The notes under the pieces: generated by a model | Databases searched by the model: none | Seen by the model: only the letters and a program-made list of their open reading frames with translations | What the model was told of the DNA's origin: nothing | Shown here: piece after piece, positions 10,279 to 19,940 of the stretch | How the letters are laid out: the number at the start of each line of letters is the position of its first letter | How positions within the stretch are numbered: position 1 is the first letter of the stretch | Origin: Prorocentrum cordatum | Lineage: Eukaryota; Sar; Dinophyceae; Prorocentrales; Prorocentraceae | Assembly (NCBI GenBank): GCA_963575745.1 | Contig: CAUYUJ010012169.1 | Location: forward strand, 90,001 to 154,000 | DNA: 64,000 bases | Reading direction: 5' to 3' | Program-made: the position numbers and the translations under genes

Positions 10279-10357
10279 CTGGTCATGCTGGGTGAGGAGA
10301 GGGAGCCAGTTCGATCGGGGGGACGTAGCTGGCTCCCTCTTCACCCAGCATGACCAG
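10279..10357. repeat. Strong hairpin with arms of about 30 bp
   Basis: The left arm CTGGTCATGCTGGGTGA.GAGGGAGCCAG is matched by the right arm CTGGCTCCCTCTTCACCCAGCATGACCAG, with a loop of about 19 bases and a 2-base bulge. It does not resemble a bacterial terminator and has no terminal T run. A foldback element is possible. Confidence 0.75.
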
Positions 10358-10815
10358 TGTCGGAGAGGAAGACAGAACATCGGGGAGTGGGATGCCGTCG
10401 ACACGCCTCCGCCTGATCATTGGCATCACAGCCCATGTGCTTTGTGATGGACGATGGTAGTGACCGTGACAGTCGTGGGTTCGAGGAGGATGTCCCAATG
10501 GAGCCGCTGGCCCACGTCGTCCAGCAAGGCCGAAGGTAAGCGGGGGCGGGGGTCAGACGCCAATCGGATTTCCGCAGAGAGGAGAGTATCAGCGCACACC
10601 GCCGATCCCCAGCCATGCTGTCAAGTGGACGTTTTGAGCGGCATCGTCTGAAAGATCTCGTGAAGTCTCACAGGATGCGAAGTGGGGGTAGTGAGATCAG
10701 GACGAGGTAGATGATGGCACGCAAAAAGTGGTTAATCCGGTGTGGAGGATGACGATGAGAAGGGATGAGGAGAAGGACGAGGAGGAGGGTGTATTTTTGT
10801 GCCCTTCCCTCTCAG

Positions 10816-10894
10816 GCCATCGCTGCGCTGACCTCCGCGATCGAGGTACTCAAAGAGGCCACCGAGGAGAGCATCGTCCGACAGCGAGTGGGTT
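10816..10894 (+). CDS. Candidate exon of an unknown protein
   Basis: A pyrimidine-rich run (CCCTTCCCTCTCAG) ends at an AG, followed by an amphipathic helical frame: AIAALTSAIEVLKEATEES. A possible GTGGGT donor follows at 10895. Helix-like regularity plus a credible acceptor make this a plausible exon, but no partner exon is identified and the protein is not recognised. Confidence 0.25.
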
Positions 10895-11227
10895 TGGGGC
10901 GGTGGGTAGTCCTCCGGTGGAGCGGAGGAGAGGAGCTAAATGTCGAGGAGCAGGAGGAGCAGCAGGAGGACGAGGATCTACGCCTCCCAGTAAGGGTCCT
11001 CGACCCGAAGTTCTTCTCACATGGACGGTGGCCGTCTGGCAGGTGACTGGCGCGCGGAGTTCCCCGGAATCCATTCACTGGTGGCCGCCCTGGCTGCCGC
11101 TAGCCTCCATCTCAGCACCGAGCCGGGCAAGCGCGAAGCGGTGCGGGCGGGGGGACCACTCCGACGACGTCGGTCTCGCACGGCTTCTGGGCGGCTCCTG
11201 GCTTCGCGCCGACTGCCTCCCCCGATC

Positions 11228-11290
11228 CGTGGATCTGGCGAGCGCGCGCCAAATCCATGGATCGCTAATCCATGCTTGCGCGCCCCCGAG
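11228..11290. repeat. Copy of a short dispersed repeat with hairpin core
   Basis: GGATCTGGCGAGCGCGCGCC followed by AAATCCATGGATCGCTAATC and CATGCTTGCGCGCCCCCGAG closely matches 23760-23822. In this copy the hairpin stem has one mismatch. Confidence 0.7.
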
Positions 11291-11291
11291 A

Positions 11292-11466
11292 CTCACCACC
11301 CACCAAACCACCCCAACCCAACCCGAAGACCTCAATTTGCCCTCCATTTCCAGTGGGGGATGGGGGGCGGGGAACATCTAAAAAACACATATGGAACCCA
11401 TACCCCCCACCCTTACCCGACATTCGGGTCTTCGGGTTGGGTTGGGGTGGTCTGGTAGGTCGTCAG
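11292..11466. mobile_element. Foldback element, about 175 bp, with AACCC-rich ends
   Basis: The left arm includes ACCACCCCAACCCAACCCGA followed by AGACC. The right arm includes its exact reverse complement (GGTCTTCGGGTTGGGTTGGG, GTGGT), and similarity extends to about 35 bp. The interior is non-coding. The AACCC content is incidental to the arms and is not a telomere array. Confidence 0.65.
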
Positions 11467-11644
11467 AGACAGGGCCGAGGCCTCGGCGGGCGCCCGCGCG
11501 CCGCGGCTGCCGGCGGCCGCGGCGCAGCCCTCGAGGGCCTCGGCCTCGGCCTCCTCGGCGGCCTCCTCGGCGGCCGCGGGCGGGGGCCGCGGGCGGGGGG
11601 CCGCGGGGGCCGCGGGGCTGCGGGGGCTCCGAGAGGGGCCAGGG

Positions 11645-12640
11645 GAGGAGAGGAGGAGGAGGAGGAGGAGGAGGAGGATGGAGGAGGAGGAGGAGGAGGA
11701 GGGAGGAGGAGGGAGGAGGAGGAGGAGGAGGGAGGAGGAGGAGGAGGAGGGGGGGTTGGAGGAGGAGGAGGAGGAGGAGGAGGAGGAGGAGGAGGAGGAG
11801 GAGGAGGAGGAGGAAGGAGGAGGAGGAGGAGGAGGAGGAGGAGGAGGAGGAGGAGGAGGAGGAGGAGGAGGAGGAGGAGGAGGAGGAGGAGGAGGGGAGG
11901 AGGAGGAGGAGGAGGAGGAGGAGGAGGAGGAGGAGGAGGCAGGAGGAGGAGGAGGAGGAGGAGGAGGAGGAGGGGAGGAGGAGGAGGAGGGAGAGGAGGA
12001 GGAGGCGGAGGAGGAGAGGAGGAGGAGGGAGGAGAGGAGGAGGAGAGAGGAGGAGGAGGAGGAAGGAGGAGGAGGAGGAGGAGGGAGGAGAGAGGAGGAG
12101 GAGGAGGAGGAGGAGGAGGGGAGGAGGGAGGAGGAGGAGGAGGAGGAGGAGGAGGAGGAGGAGGAGGAGAGGAGGAGGAGGAGGAGGAGGAGGAGAGGAG
12201 GAGGAGGAGGAGTAGGAGGAGGAGGAGGAGGAGAGAGGAGGAGGAGGAGGAGGAGGGAGGAGGAGGAGGAGGAGGAGGAGGAGGAGGAGAGGAGGAGGAG
12301 GAGGAGGAGGAGGAGGAGGAGGAGGAGGAGGAGGAGGAGGAGGAGGAGAGGAGGAGGAGGAGGAGGAGGAGGAGGAGGGAGGAGGAGGAGGAGGAGGGAG
12401 GAGGAGGAGGAGGAGGAGGAGGAGGAGGAGGAGGAGGAGGAGGAGGAGGAGAGGAGGAGGAGGAGGAGGAGGAGGAGGAGGAGGAGTGAGGAGGAGGAGG
12501 AGGAGGAGGAGGAGGAGGAGGAGGAGGAGGAGGCGGAGGAGGAGGAGGAGGAGGAGGAGGAGTGGGGAGGAAGGAGGAGAGGGGAGGGAGGAGGAGGAGG
12601 AGGCGGAGGAGGAGGAGGAGGAGGATGGGGGCTGGAAGAG
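11645..12640 (+). repeat. About 1 kb (GGA)n tract
   Basis: A nearly pure polypurine run of GGA triplets with frequent 1-3 base slips, which move it between Gly, Glu and Arg frames. Opposite-strand Ser, Pro and Leu frames up to 524 codons are artefacts. It is the longest tract in the window. Confidence 0.97.
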
Positions 12641-12679
12641 GAAGCGCCCTGAGCCAGTCGCCTCCTAAGGGGCCGGTGG

Positions 12680-12900
12680 GAGATCGTGCCGTCCGCGCTC
12701 CCGTGGCCACGACCCTTGGCAAATGAGCAGTGCTGCCGCACTCCCAGGGCCGCGTGGGCACTCTGGGGCGCCCAGGCCCCTCGCGCGCTGCAGACAGCCA
12801 GCGCTTCGCCCGAGACATCCTCGAGGATTCTGCGCGCAGGACGCGCCCTTCTCGAGCGGGCACACACAGCATATGTTCCAATTTCCCGTGGAATTTCCGT
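12680..12900. repeat. Short copy of the GCGTCCGCGCTCCC minisatellite with conserved tail
   Basis: One unit is followed by the tail CTCCCAGGGCCGCGTGGGCA, then GCCCGAGACATCCTCGAGGA and TCTGCGCGCAGGACGCGCCC. The tail matches 30270-30400. Confidence 0.7.
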
Positions 12901-13523
12901 GCCTCCAGGCATCGCCATTTCTCAAGGATTCCACGCAGAACGCTCAGCACTTGTTTTCCTATGGAGCACGGTGGTCTGCGGAGTCCGTTCGTGATCGAGG
13001 ATCCGAGATGGGTGGCGCCCTTTCCTCGAGCGGGCACGCGCGAAACGCATTTGTTCTAAATCGGATTCGGGATACTGCGTTTTGGTCTGTCTCGGGGCCG
13101 ATCTGTGTCGGGCCGCTTGGACGGTCTTGGACCCTCGGAGGCCTGAAAAGATGAGAGCCTTGAACACCATCAAAACCTAATCGAACATCGAAGTGTTTGG
13201 CCCTCTGGGGGGGGTCCTCTTCAGGGCCTCTTGCGCTATCTAGGGGCCCTTTTGCACCAGACTGAGGCCATCTTAGGCCATCTTCGAACGCTTTTGGGCT
13301 CTCTTGGAGCGCTCTTCGGCCGTCATGGAGCCCTCTTGGACCACTCTTTGGCCGTCTTGGGAACATCTTGTGCAGTCTGGGGGGCCTTTTAGGCCATTTG
13401 GGGAGCCTCTTGGTGAGGAGGTGGCGTGTTACGCCATGGCGCCCCCCCCCCCCCCTCCTGGACACCACCATCAGGGCTTCGCCCGACCAGAACGTCATCA
13501 CTCATACCTCGCTCTTTGTGTAA
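12901..13523. other. No gene; degenerate CTTGGGCC repeats
   Basis: From about 13190 the sequence shows the CTTGGAGCGCTCTTGG / CTTGGGCCGTC signature also seen at 8.7-9.1 kb. A C14 homopolymer lies near 13443. Confidence 0.5.
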
Positions 13524-13792
13524 CTACAACCCTCGTCAAAATTAACCTCAAAATGGCGGGCACGCCCCTTCGATGTCGGCGCGCCCCTTCAATGTCGATA
13601 CGACGCCCCTTCAATGTCGGGGCCAGGGCAGATGTGGTGTGACCGGGAGCGACTCGAAAATTCAAAGATGACCGACATTGGAGGGGCGGCGCATACAAGT
13701 ACATCGCACTCATCGGCACTCGGTCCGATATCTCCCACAATCAGTTCAGCTACGTGAGGCATTTTTGAGGTTATTTTTGACGAGGGTTGTAG
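13524..13792. mobile_element. Foldback element, 269 bp
   Basis: Left end CTACAACCCTCGTCAAAATT then AACCTCAAAATGGC. Right end GCATTTTTGAGGTTATTTTT then GACGAGGGTTGTAG. The arms pair over about 33 bp with few mismatches. The interior holds three copies of CGCCCCTTCAATGTCG and one inverted copy (CGACATTGGAGGGGCG). No clear target duplication is visible. Confidence 0.75.
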
Positions 13793-14314
13793 TTCGGGGC
13801 GTTGAAGGCTCCGCTTCGCTAGAACGCAATCCCACGCAAGCTCGCTTCTTCCGTCACCGGTTCCTGGAGATTGGCCCAGGTCTCGGGTTAAGTTGAACAC
13901 TTGCGGGCAATATTTTTATGCATATCCACTGCGTCTTGGAGTTTCGGGCGCCCGTCTTCCGATACCAGAGGCGCCGTGGATATGGATAAGACGATGTTGC
14001 CCCTAGAGGTCAGAGTTTTGTCAATATCCACTCCGCCGCGGCCTGTTGGCGCCCCTTCTCAGAAAGTCCGAGACGCAGTGGCTATGGACGTACAGCGTGC
14101 CCGCAGCACCACCAGCGGTCTCGGCCTCCGCTTGTCAAAGACAAGCACAGGCGTGCCGCGGCCTACGCGGCGTCCCGCGCGGCCAGCCCCAGCCGCTGCT
14201 CTTCGGCTTCGCGCCGGGTGCGCCGACGGCGCTGCCCGCGAGCGGGGCAGCTGCGCGGCAGCTGTGCAGCGCCACCACGGCTGGGTGCAGCCCCGAGAGA
14301 AGGTGGTGTTAGAC

Positions 14315-14476
14315 TTTTAAGTCGGGCCTGTCCCTCTACAGGGGAATATTCAAAAATAGTACGCCAAAAATCGTCTGAAGACCCTTTTTGGCGCATTGTT
14401 TGACCATTCTTTGTTTTTTTTGGTATTTTGAAGTTTTCGCCCCAAATCCCCCTGTGGGGGGACAGGCCCGACTTAA
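14315..14476. mobile_element. Inverted-repeat element, TTAAGTCGGGC family, copy 1
   Basis: Ends are TTAAGTCGGGCCTGTCCCTC and the near-exact reverse complement ending GGACAGGCCCGACTTAA, about 26 bp. The direct repeat TGTTAGAC (14307-14314 and 14477-14484) flanks it as an 8-bp target duplication. The interior (AATAGTACGCCAAAAATCGT) resembles copy 3 at 45944. No coding capacity, so it is a non-autonomous element. Confidence 0.8.
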
Positions 14477-14504
14477 TGTTAGACCTGGCGCCCCCTTCCT
14501 TCCT

Positions 14505-15275
14505 CTGTCCTCCTCCTCCTCCTCCTCCTCCTCCTCCTCCTCCTCCTCCTCCATCTCCCTTCCCCCCCCGCCCGATCGTCATCTCGCCAACCTGTTAGGC
14601 CGACCCTGTTAGGCCCTGCCCCTCTCTTTCTGTCCCTTCCTCTCCCCGCAGGTCTCCGGGGAAGTAGGCCTCCGCGGGCCTCCGGAGGCCCCCAGCAGAG
14701 GCCCCGCTCCGGAGGCCCATCAGGAGCCCAGAGCGCCCGATGACCTCGATCCTCCTCGGCCTTGCCTCTCCTCTCCTCCTCCTTCCTCCTCCTCCTCTCC
14801 TCTCCTCCTCCTCTCCTCCTCCCTCCTCCTCCTCTATGAGATGCTCATCAATAATTACTCTCCTTCCTCCCTCTCTTTCCCCCCTCCTCCTCCTTTGCCC
14901 TCCTCTCCTCCTCCTCCTCCTCCTCCTCTCTCTCTCCTCTCCTCCTCCTCCCTCTCCTCCTCCCCTCCCTCCCTCCTCCCCCCGCCCCCGCCGAGGATCA
15001 CCAGACGGGCGTTCTGATGGAGGTGGGGAGCGAGGCGGGCGCCCCGCGGGGCGCGCCAACTCCCTCGCGGGCCTCCTCCGGGAGAGCCCACCCGCCCGCT
15101 CGGCTCCGGGCGCTCTCCCCGCTCTCGCGCCTCTCTCCTCTTCCGCCCCGTCCTCCTCTCCTCCTCCTCCTCCTCCTCCTCTCCTCTCCTCCTCCTCCTC
15201 CTCCTCCTCCTCCTCCTCCTCCTCCTCCTCCTCCTCCTCCTCCTCCTCCTCCTCCTCCTCCTCCCCCTCCGTCCC
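14505..15275. repeat. Interrupted (TCC)n tracts
   Basis: (TCC)n runs occupy 14509-14552, 14757-14995 (interrupted) and 15155-15270 (almost pure). Between 14996 and 15150 the DNA is GC-rich and unique. Long Ser/Pro/Leu frames are repeat artefacts. Confidence 0.93.
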
Positions 15276-15342
15276 CGAGTACGCCTCGAGGGAGGCGGTG
15301 CTCGTGGCTTTCGGCCTCCTCGAGGGGGACATCCCCAGGAAG
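15276..15342 (+). CDS. Candidate exon directly after a (TCC)n tract
   Basis: The pyrimidine tract ends at CCCCGAG, followed by a frame reading YASREAVLVAFGLLEGDIPRK and then a good donor, AAG|GTGAGG, at 15343. The peptide is protein-like and unlike the flanking repeat translations. The family is not recognised. The layout suggests the (TCC)n tract serves as the acceptor pyrimidine tract. Confidence 0.3.
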
Positions 15343-15605
15343 GTGAGGATGAGGGGTCCTCCGATTCCGAGGGGGAGGTCGCTCCACAACAGCCCCCTCC
15401 GTCCCGGTGCCGGGCGCCCCTTCCGTCTTGGTCCGGCCTTGTCAGGCCTCCGCTCTCTGGGCCGTGCGCCCCTGCCCCCTGCTGCCTCCCCCAGGCCCCC
15501 TGCTGCCTCCCTCGCCCCATGCCCAGGCCCCTGGGCTGCCCACGCATCCCTCTCCTCCTCGCCCGCGACTGGAACTTTTTACGTGTTCACCTCGGGCTTT
15601 CTGCG

Positions 15606-16022
15606 TGAAGGAGGAGGAGGAAGAGGAGGAGAGGAGGAGGAGGAGGAGGAGGAGGAGGAGGAGGAGGAGGAGGAGGAGGAGGAGGAGAGAAGGAGGAGGA
15701 GGAGGAGGAGGAGGCGGGGGAGGAGGAGGAGGAGGAGGAGGAGGAGGAGGAGGAGGAGGAGGAGGAGGAGAGGATGGAGGAGAAGGAGGAGGAGGAGGAG
15801 GAGGAGGAGGAGGCGAGGGGGGGAGAGGAGGAGGAGGAGGAGGAGGAGGAGGAGGAGGAGGAGGAGGAGGAGGAGGAGGAGGAGGAGGAGGAGGAGGAGG
15901 AGGAGGAGGAGGAGGAGGAGGAGGAGGAGGAGGAGGAGGAGGAGGGAGGAGGAGGGGGAGGAGGAGGAGGAGGAGGAGGAGGAGGAGGAGGAGAGAGGGA
16001 GGAGGGGAGGGGGAGGAGGAGG
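15606..16022 (+). repeat. (GGA)n tract, about 415 bp
   Basis: Near-pure GGA triplets with a few slips and a GGCGGGGG interruption. Poly-Arg/Glu/Gly open frames are artefacts. Confidence 0.96.
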
Positions 16023-16654
16023 ACTCGTTGGGGCTTTCTGTGCCCCCGGCGGGCGTGGTGAGGGCCTTCCTGTGTGCCGACGTAGCATTATGTGTCCCTC
16101 ATATTGTGTGGCCTATTGGATAGACGGGCGATGCCACAGCTTGAAAATGGAGTTGTCCCCGTGGTGATGAAAATTCAGTATGGTGGGGTTGTCAGCAAGA
16201 TTCAGTTTGTCCTTCCAGTGTCCGCATCATGGGTTGATGGGTAATGATGTGCGCATTTGCACGTGCCGTCATGTGCACATGCCCTCGGGTGCACATGATG
16301 GACTCATGAGCACCATCCCCAACAATACCCGAAGCAAACTTACAAGGAACATCCTCACCTCTATCCAAACCTACATCATGAACAACTCCATACACAATGC
16401 ACCACACGGCCAAGTATGCAACATCATCTAAGCAACAGCATCATGAACGCGATCCTGGACAACACCCGAAGCACTAGCAACACAAGTAATACGAAGCAGT
16501 ATACTGGACAAGAGCACACGCAGCATCATCCACACCATATTCAGCAACTTCATTAGCTATGCATTGACCAAGTTCCAGCACATACCCTGCAAGGTCTTGA
16601 TCGGTGGCGCCTCGGCTCGGAATTGCGGTCGTGTCTACGGCAGGGCTGCTGCGG
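16023..16654. other. Unique AT-richer stretch with small dyads, no gene
   Basis: Near 16245-16300 overlapping dyads occur (TGTGCGCATTTGCACGTG, CATGTGCACATG). From 16320 to 16560 the sequence is rich in AACA/CATC words with no credible ORF. Confidence 0.4.
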
Positions 16655-16750
16655 AGCGTATTCGGACGATGCGAACGGCCAGGAGGAAGGGGGGGAGGGC
16701 CGCGGACGGCCGAGGTGCCCTCAGGGCGTGATGTTTTTCCCCGACCTTGC
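16655..16750. repeat. Dispersed repeat shared with 19478-19567
   Basis: GCGAACGGCCAGGAGG, then a G7 run with GAGGGCCGCGG and CCTCAGGGCGTGATGTTTTT, match the second block closely. In both places it precedes a repeat array. Confidence 0.7.
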
Positions 16751-16784
16751 GGAGGGGTTTCCGTTTAGTGTTCCCCTGAGGGGC

Positions 16785-18725
16785 GTTGGTAGGGTCCGGG
16801 CGAGAATTTGTGGGTTGTGGGGTCCCGAACAGAGCTGCCGTGGGGGGTGGGAATGCCGGGGCGTGATGGAGGCGAGGGGGGAGGCGTTGGTAGTTTCCGG
16901 GCGAGAATTTGTGGGCTGGGGGGCCCCAAGAAGAGACCTGCCGTGTGAGGGGGGGTGCCAGGGCGTGGTAGAGGCGGGTGGGGGGTCGTTGGTAGGTTCC
17001 GGGCGAGAATTTGTGGGTTGGGGGTTCCCAAGAACAGAGTTGCAGTGGGGTGTGGGTGCCGGGGACGTGGTGGAGGCGGGGGGGGGGGGCGTTGGTAGGT
17101 TCCAGGCCGAGAATTTGTAGGTTGGGGGGTTCAAGAACAGAGCTGCCGTGGGGTGGAGTGCGAGGGCGTGGCGGAGGCGGGGGGGGGGCGTTGGTAGGTT
17201 TCCGGGCGAGAATTTGTCTCAAGAATAGGGCTGCCGTGGGGTGGGGGTGCTGGGACGTGGTGGAGCGGGGGGGGGGGGCTTTGGTAGGCGATAGTGTGTA
17301 GGTTGGGGGGACGAAAGAACAGAGCTGCCGTGGGGTGGGGAGTGCCGGGGACGTGGTGGAGGCTGGGGGGGGTGGGCGTTGGGAAGTTCCGCGCGAGAAC
17401 TTGTAGGTTGGGTTGCAAGAACAGAGCTGCCGCGGGGTGCGGGCGCCGGGACGCGGTGGAGGCGGTGGGGGGGGGGCGTTGGTAAGTTCAAGGCGTGAAT
17501 TTGTATGTCGGGTGGGTCGAAGAACAGAGCTGCCGAGCTGCCGTGGGGTGGGGGTGCCGGAACGTGGTGGAAGGGGAGGGGGGGGGGGCGTTGGTAGGTT
17601 ACGTGCGAGAGTTTGTGGGTTGGGGTCCCAAGAACAGAGATGCCGTGGCGTGGGAGTGCGGGGTCGCGGTGGAAGCGGGGGGGGGCGTAGGTATGTTCCG
17701 GGTGAGAATTTGTGGGTTGGGGAGTCCCAAGAAGAGAACTGCCGTGTGGGGGGGTGCCGGGACGTGGTGGAGTGGTGGGGGGGGGGGGCCCGTTGGTAGG
17801 TTCCGGGCGAGACTTTGTGGGTTGGGGGGTCCCAAGATCAGAGCTGCCGTGGGAGAGGGGGGGCCGGAACGTGGTGAAGGCGAGGGGGGGGGCGTTGGTA
17901 GGTTCCGGGCGAGAAGTTGTGGGCTGGGGGGTCCCAAAAACAGAGCTGCCATGGGGGGGGGCCTGGACGTGGAGGAGGCGGGGGGGAAGCGTTGGTAATT
18001 TCCGGGCGAGACGTTGTGGGTTGGCGGGTCCTAAGAATAGAGCTGCCGTGGGAAGGGGGGTGCCGGAACGTGGTGGAGGCGGGGGGGGGCTTTGGCAGGT
18101 TTCTGGGCGAGAATTTGTGGTTGGGGGGTCCCCAGAACAGAGCTGCCGTGTGGGGGGGGGTTGCGGGACGTGGAGGAGGCGGGGGGGGGGTACGTTCTGG
18201 GCGAGATTTTGTTGGTTGGGGGGTCCCAAAAAGAGAGCTGCCGCTGGGGGGGGGAGGGGGGGCTGGGACGTGGTGGTGGTGGGGGGGGCGTTGGTAGGTT
18301 CTGGGCGAGAATTTGTGGGTTGGGGGGTCTCATGACAGTGCTGCAGTGGGGGGTGGGGGGGGCCGGGACGTGGTGGAGGGGATGGGGGGGGCGCAAGTAG
18401 GTTCTGGCGAGAACAGAGCTGCAAAGGGGGGGGGGCCGGGACGTGGTGGAGGGGGGGGGGGCGCAAGTAGGTTCTGGCGAGAATTTGTGGGCTGGGGAGT
18501 CCCAAGAAGAGAGTTGCCGTGTGGGGGGGGGCCGGAACGTGGTGGACGCGGGGGGGGCGGTGGTAGGGTCCGGGTGAGAATTTGTGGGTTGTGGGTCCCA
18601 AAAACACAGTTGCCGTGGGGGGGAGGGGTGCCGGGACGTGGTGGGGCCACAAATTCTCGTGTGGGGGGGCCCACAAATTGAGCTTTCCATGAATGAGGAT
18701 GCCGGGGCGTGGTGGGGGCGCGGTG
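16785..18725 (+). repeat. G-rich minisatellite, about 100-bp unit, about 19 copies
   Basis: The unit reads approximately GTTGGTAGGTTCCGGGCGAG, AATTTGTGGGTTGGGGGGTC, CCAAGAACAGAGCTGCCGTG, GGGTGGGGGTGCCGGGACGT, GGTGGAGGCGGGGGGGGG. Successive GTTGGTA starts are at 16785, 16885, 16988 and 17091. Variable G-runs of 6-10 bases make the strand strongly G-quadruplex-prone. The 668-aa minus-strand Pro-rich frame is an artefact of the array. Confidence 0.95.
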
Positions 18726-19276
18726 GGGGGTACGACCCAGCCCCCTGAGCCTTGTGGGCCATAGATCGGCTCTCCGGCGGCCGTTCGGGACGATCCTGGA
18801 CCCCCCAGGACGCCCTCGGCGAGGCGCAGCCGCTGGAACGCACCCCGAGCAGGAAAACCGCCGCAGGCTGACGAACGTACCCGGAGACCTCGAACTTCGA
18901 ACCTCGAGGAGGGCATCCCGGCGCCCTCTCCGCAGCCAAGCTTGGCCCCAGCTCCAGCACGCCAGGCCAGCCCACCCCCCCTGAGGCGAGGAGCCACGGA
19001 CATGACCGTGGCCCCCGCCGCCCGCCCGTTGCTCATGCCGCCACCGGCGCGCGGCGCCGCCGCTGCTGCGCCGAGGGTGGCAGGCCAGGCGCCCGCTCCC
19101 GAGCCGCCCCGCTGGTGCGCGGTGCCGCGGCTCGCTCGGTCATTCGGGGAGCCAGTGATGACACGGGGCGTTGCATAAACGGCCCTGCCCTCGAGGATCG
19201 AAGGAGTTGTCATCCCTTCCGGCACAGAGACGTGCTGGGCCTGTCTTCCACCACCACTACCATTAGTTGGAGGGTG
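18726..19276. other. GC-rich unique stretch, no recognised gene
   Basis: Overlapping low-complexity frames (Arg/Ala/Pro-rich) are open on both strands. CTGCCCTCGAGGATCGAAGGAGTTGTCATC at 19183-19213 is a fragment of the repeat found at 22190 and 60090. Confidence 0.4.
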
Positions 19277-19424
19277 TCCTCCTCCTCCTCCTCCTCCTCC
19301 TCGTCCTCCTCCTCCTCATCGTCCTCCTCCTCCTCCTCCTCTCCATCCCCTCCTCCTCCTCCTCCTCCTCCTCCTCCTCCTCCTCCTCCTCCTCCTCCTC
19401 CTCCTCCTCCTCCTCCCCCCTCCA
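19277..19424. repeat. (TCC)n tract
   Basis: TCC triplets, with a few CATCG interruptions in the first half, form a near-pure run to 19424. Confidence 0.95.
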
Positions 19425-19477
19425 ACTTATGGTGGTGGTGGTGGTGGAAAACAGGCCCATCAAGACGTCTTCGGCAC

Positions 19478-19567
19478 AGAGACGAGGCGAACGGCCAGGA
19501 GGGAGGGGGGGAGGGCCGCGGGCGGCCGGGGCGCCCTCAGGGCGCGATGTTTTTTCCCCAACCATCC
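19478..19567. repeat. Second copy of the 16655-16750 repeat
   Basis: GGCGAACGGCCAGGAGGG through CCTCAGGGCGCGATGTTTTT. It runs directly into the composite satellite header. Confidence 0.7.
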
Positions 19568-19749
19568 TGTGGTGTTGGGTCCTCGTTTTGCAGAGACGTC
19601 GCCCCACGTTCCTCTCCTCCTCCTCTCCTCCTCCTCCTCCTCCTCCTCCTCCTCTTCCTCCTCCTTTCCCTCCTCCTCCTCCTCCTCCTCTTTCTCCTCC
19701 TCCTCCTCCTCCTCCTCCTCCTCCTTCCTTCTCTCCTCCCGTCATCATC

Positions 19750-19792
<43 letters not shown>

Positions 19793-19879
19793 ATCATCAT
19801 CTATCATCGTCATCGTCATCGTCATCATCACCATCATCAGCATCAGCATCAGCATCAGCATCAGCATCAGCATCATCAG

Positions 19880-19940
<61 letters not shown>

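Noticed and set aside
11300-11345. CCCAACCCAACCC as a telomere-like array
   Set aside because: Only two to three units, and the same bases form the arm of a foldback element.
11272-13037. Open frames of 405-524 codons across the (GGA)n tract
   Set aside because: They consist of Gly/Glu/Arg or Ser/Pro/Leu runs in every frame, as expected of a slipped GGA repeat. No non-repeat domain is attached.
14740-16167. 475-codon plus-strand frame
   Set aside because: It spans a TCC tract, GC-rich DNA and a GGA tract. Only a short stretch (15276-15342) looks protein-like and it has its own donor.
17219-19225. 668-codon minus-strand Pro-rich frame
   Set aside because: It translates the 100-bp G-rich minisatellite. 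The peptide repeats with the DNA and G-run length changes would destroy the frame.
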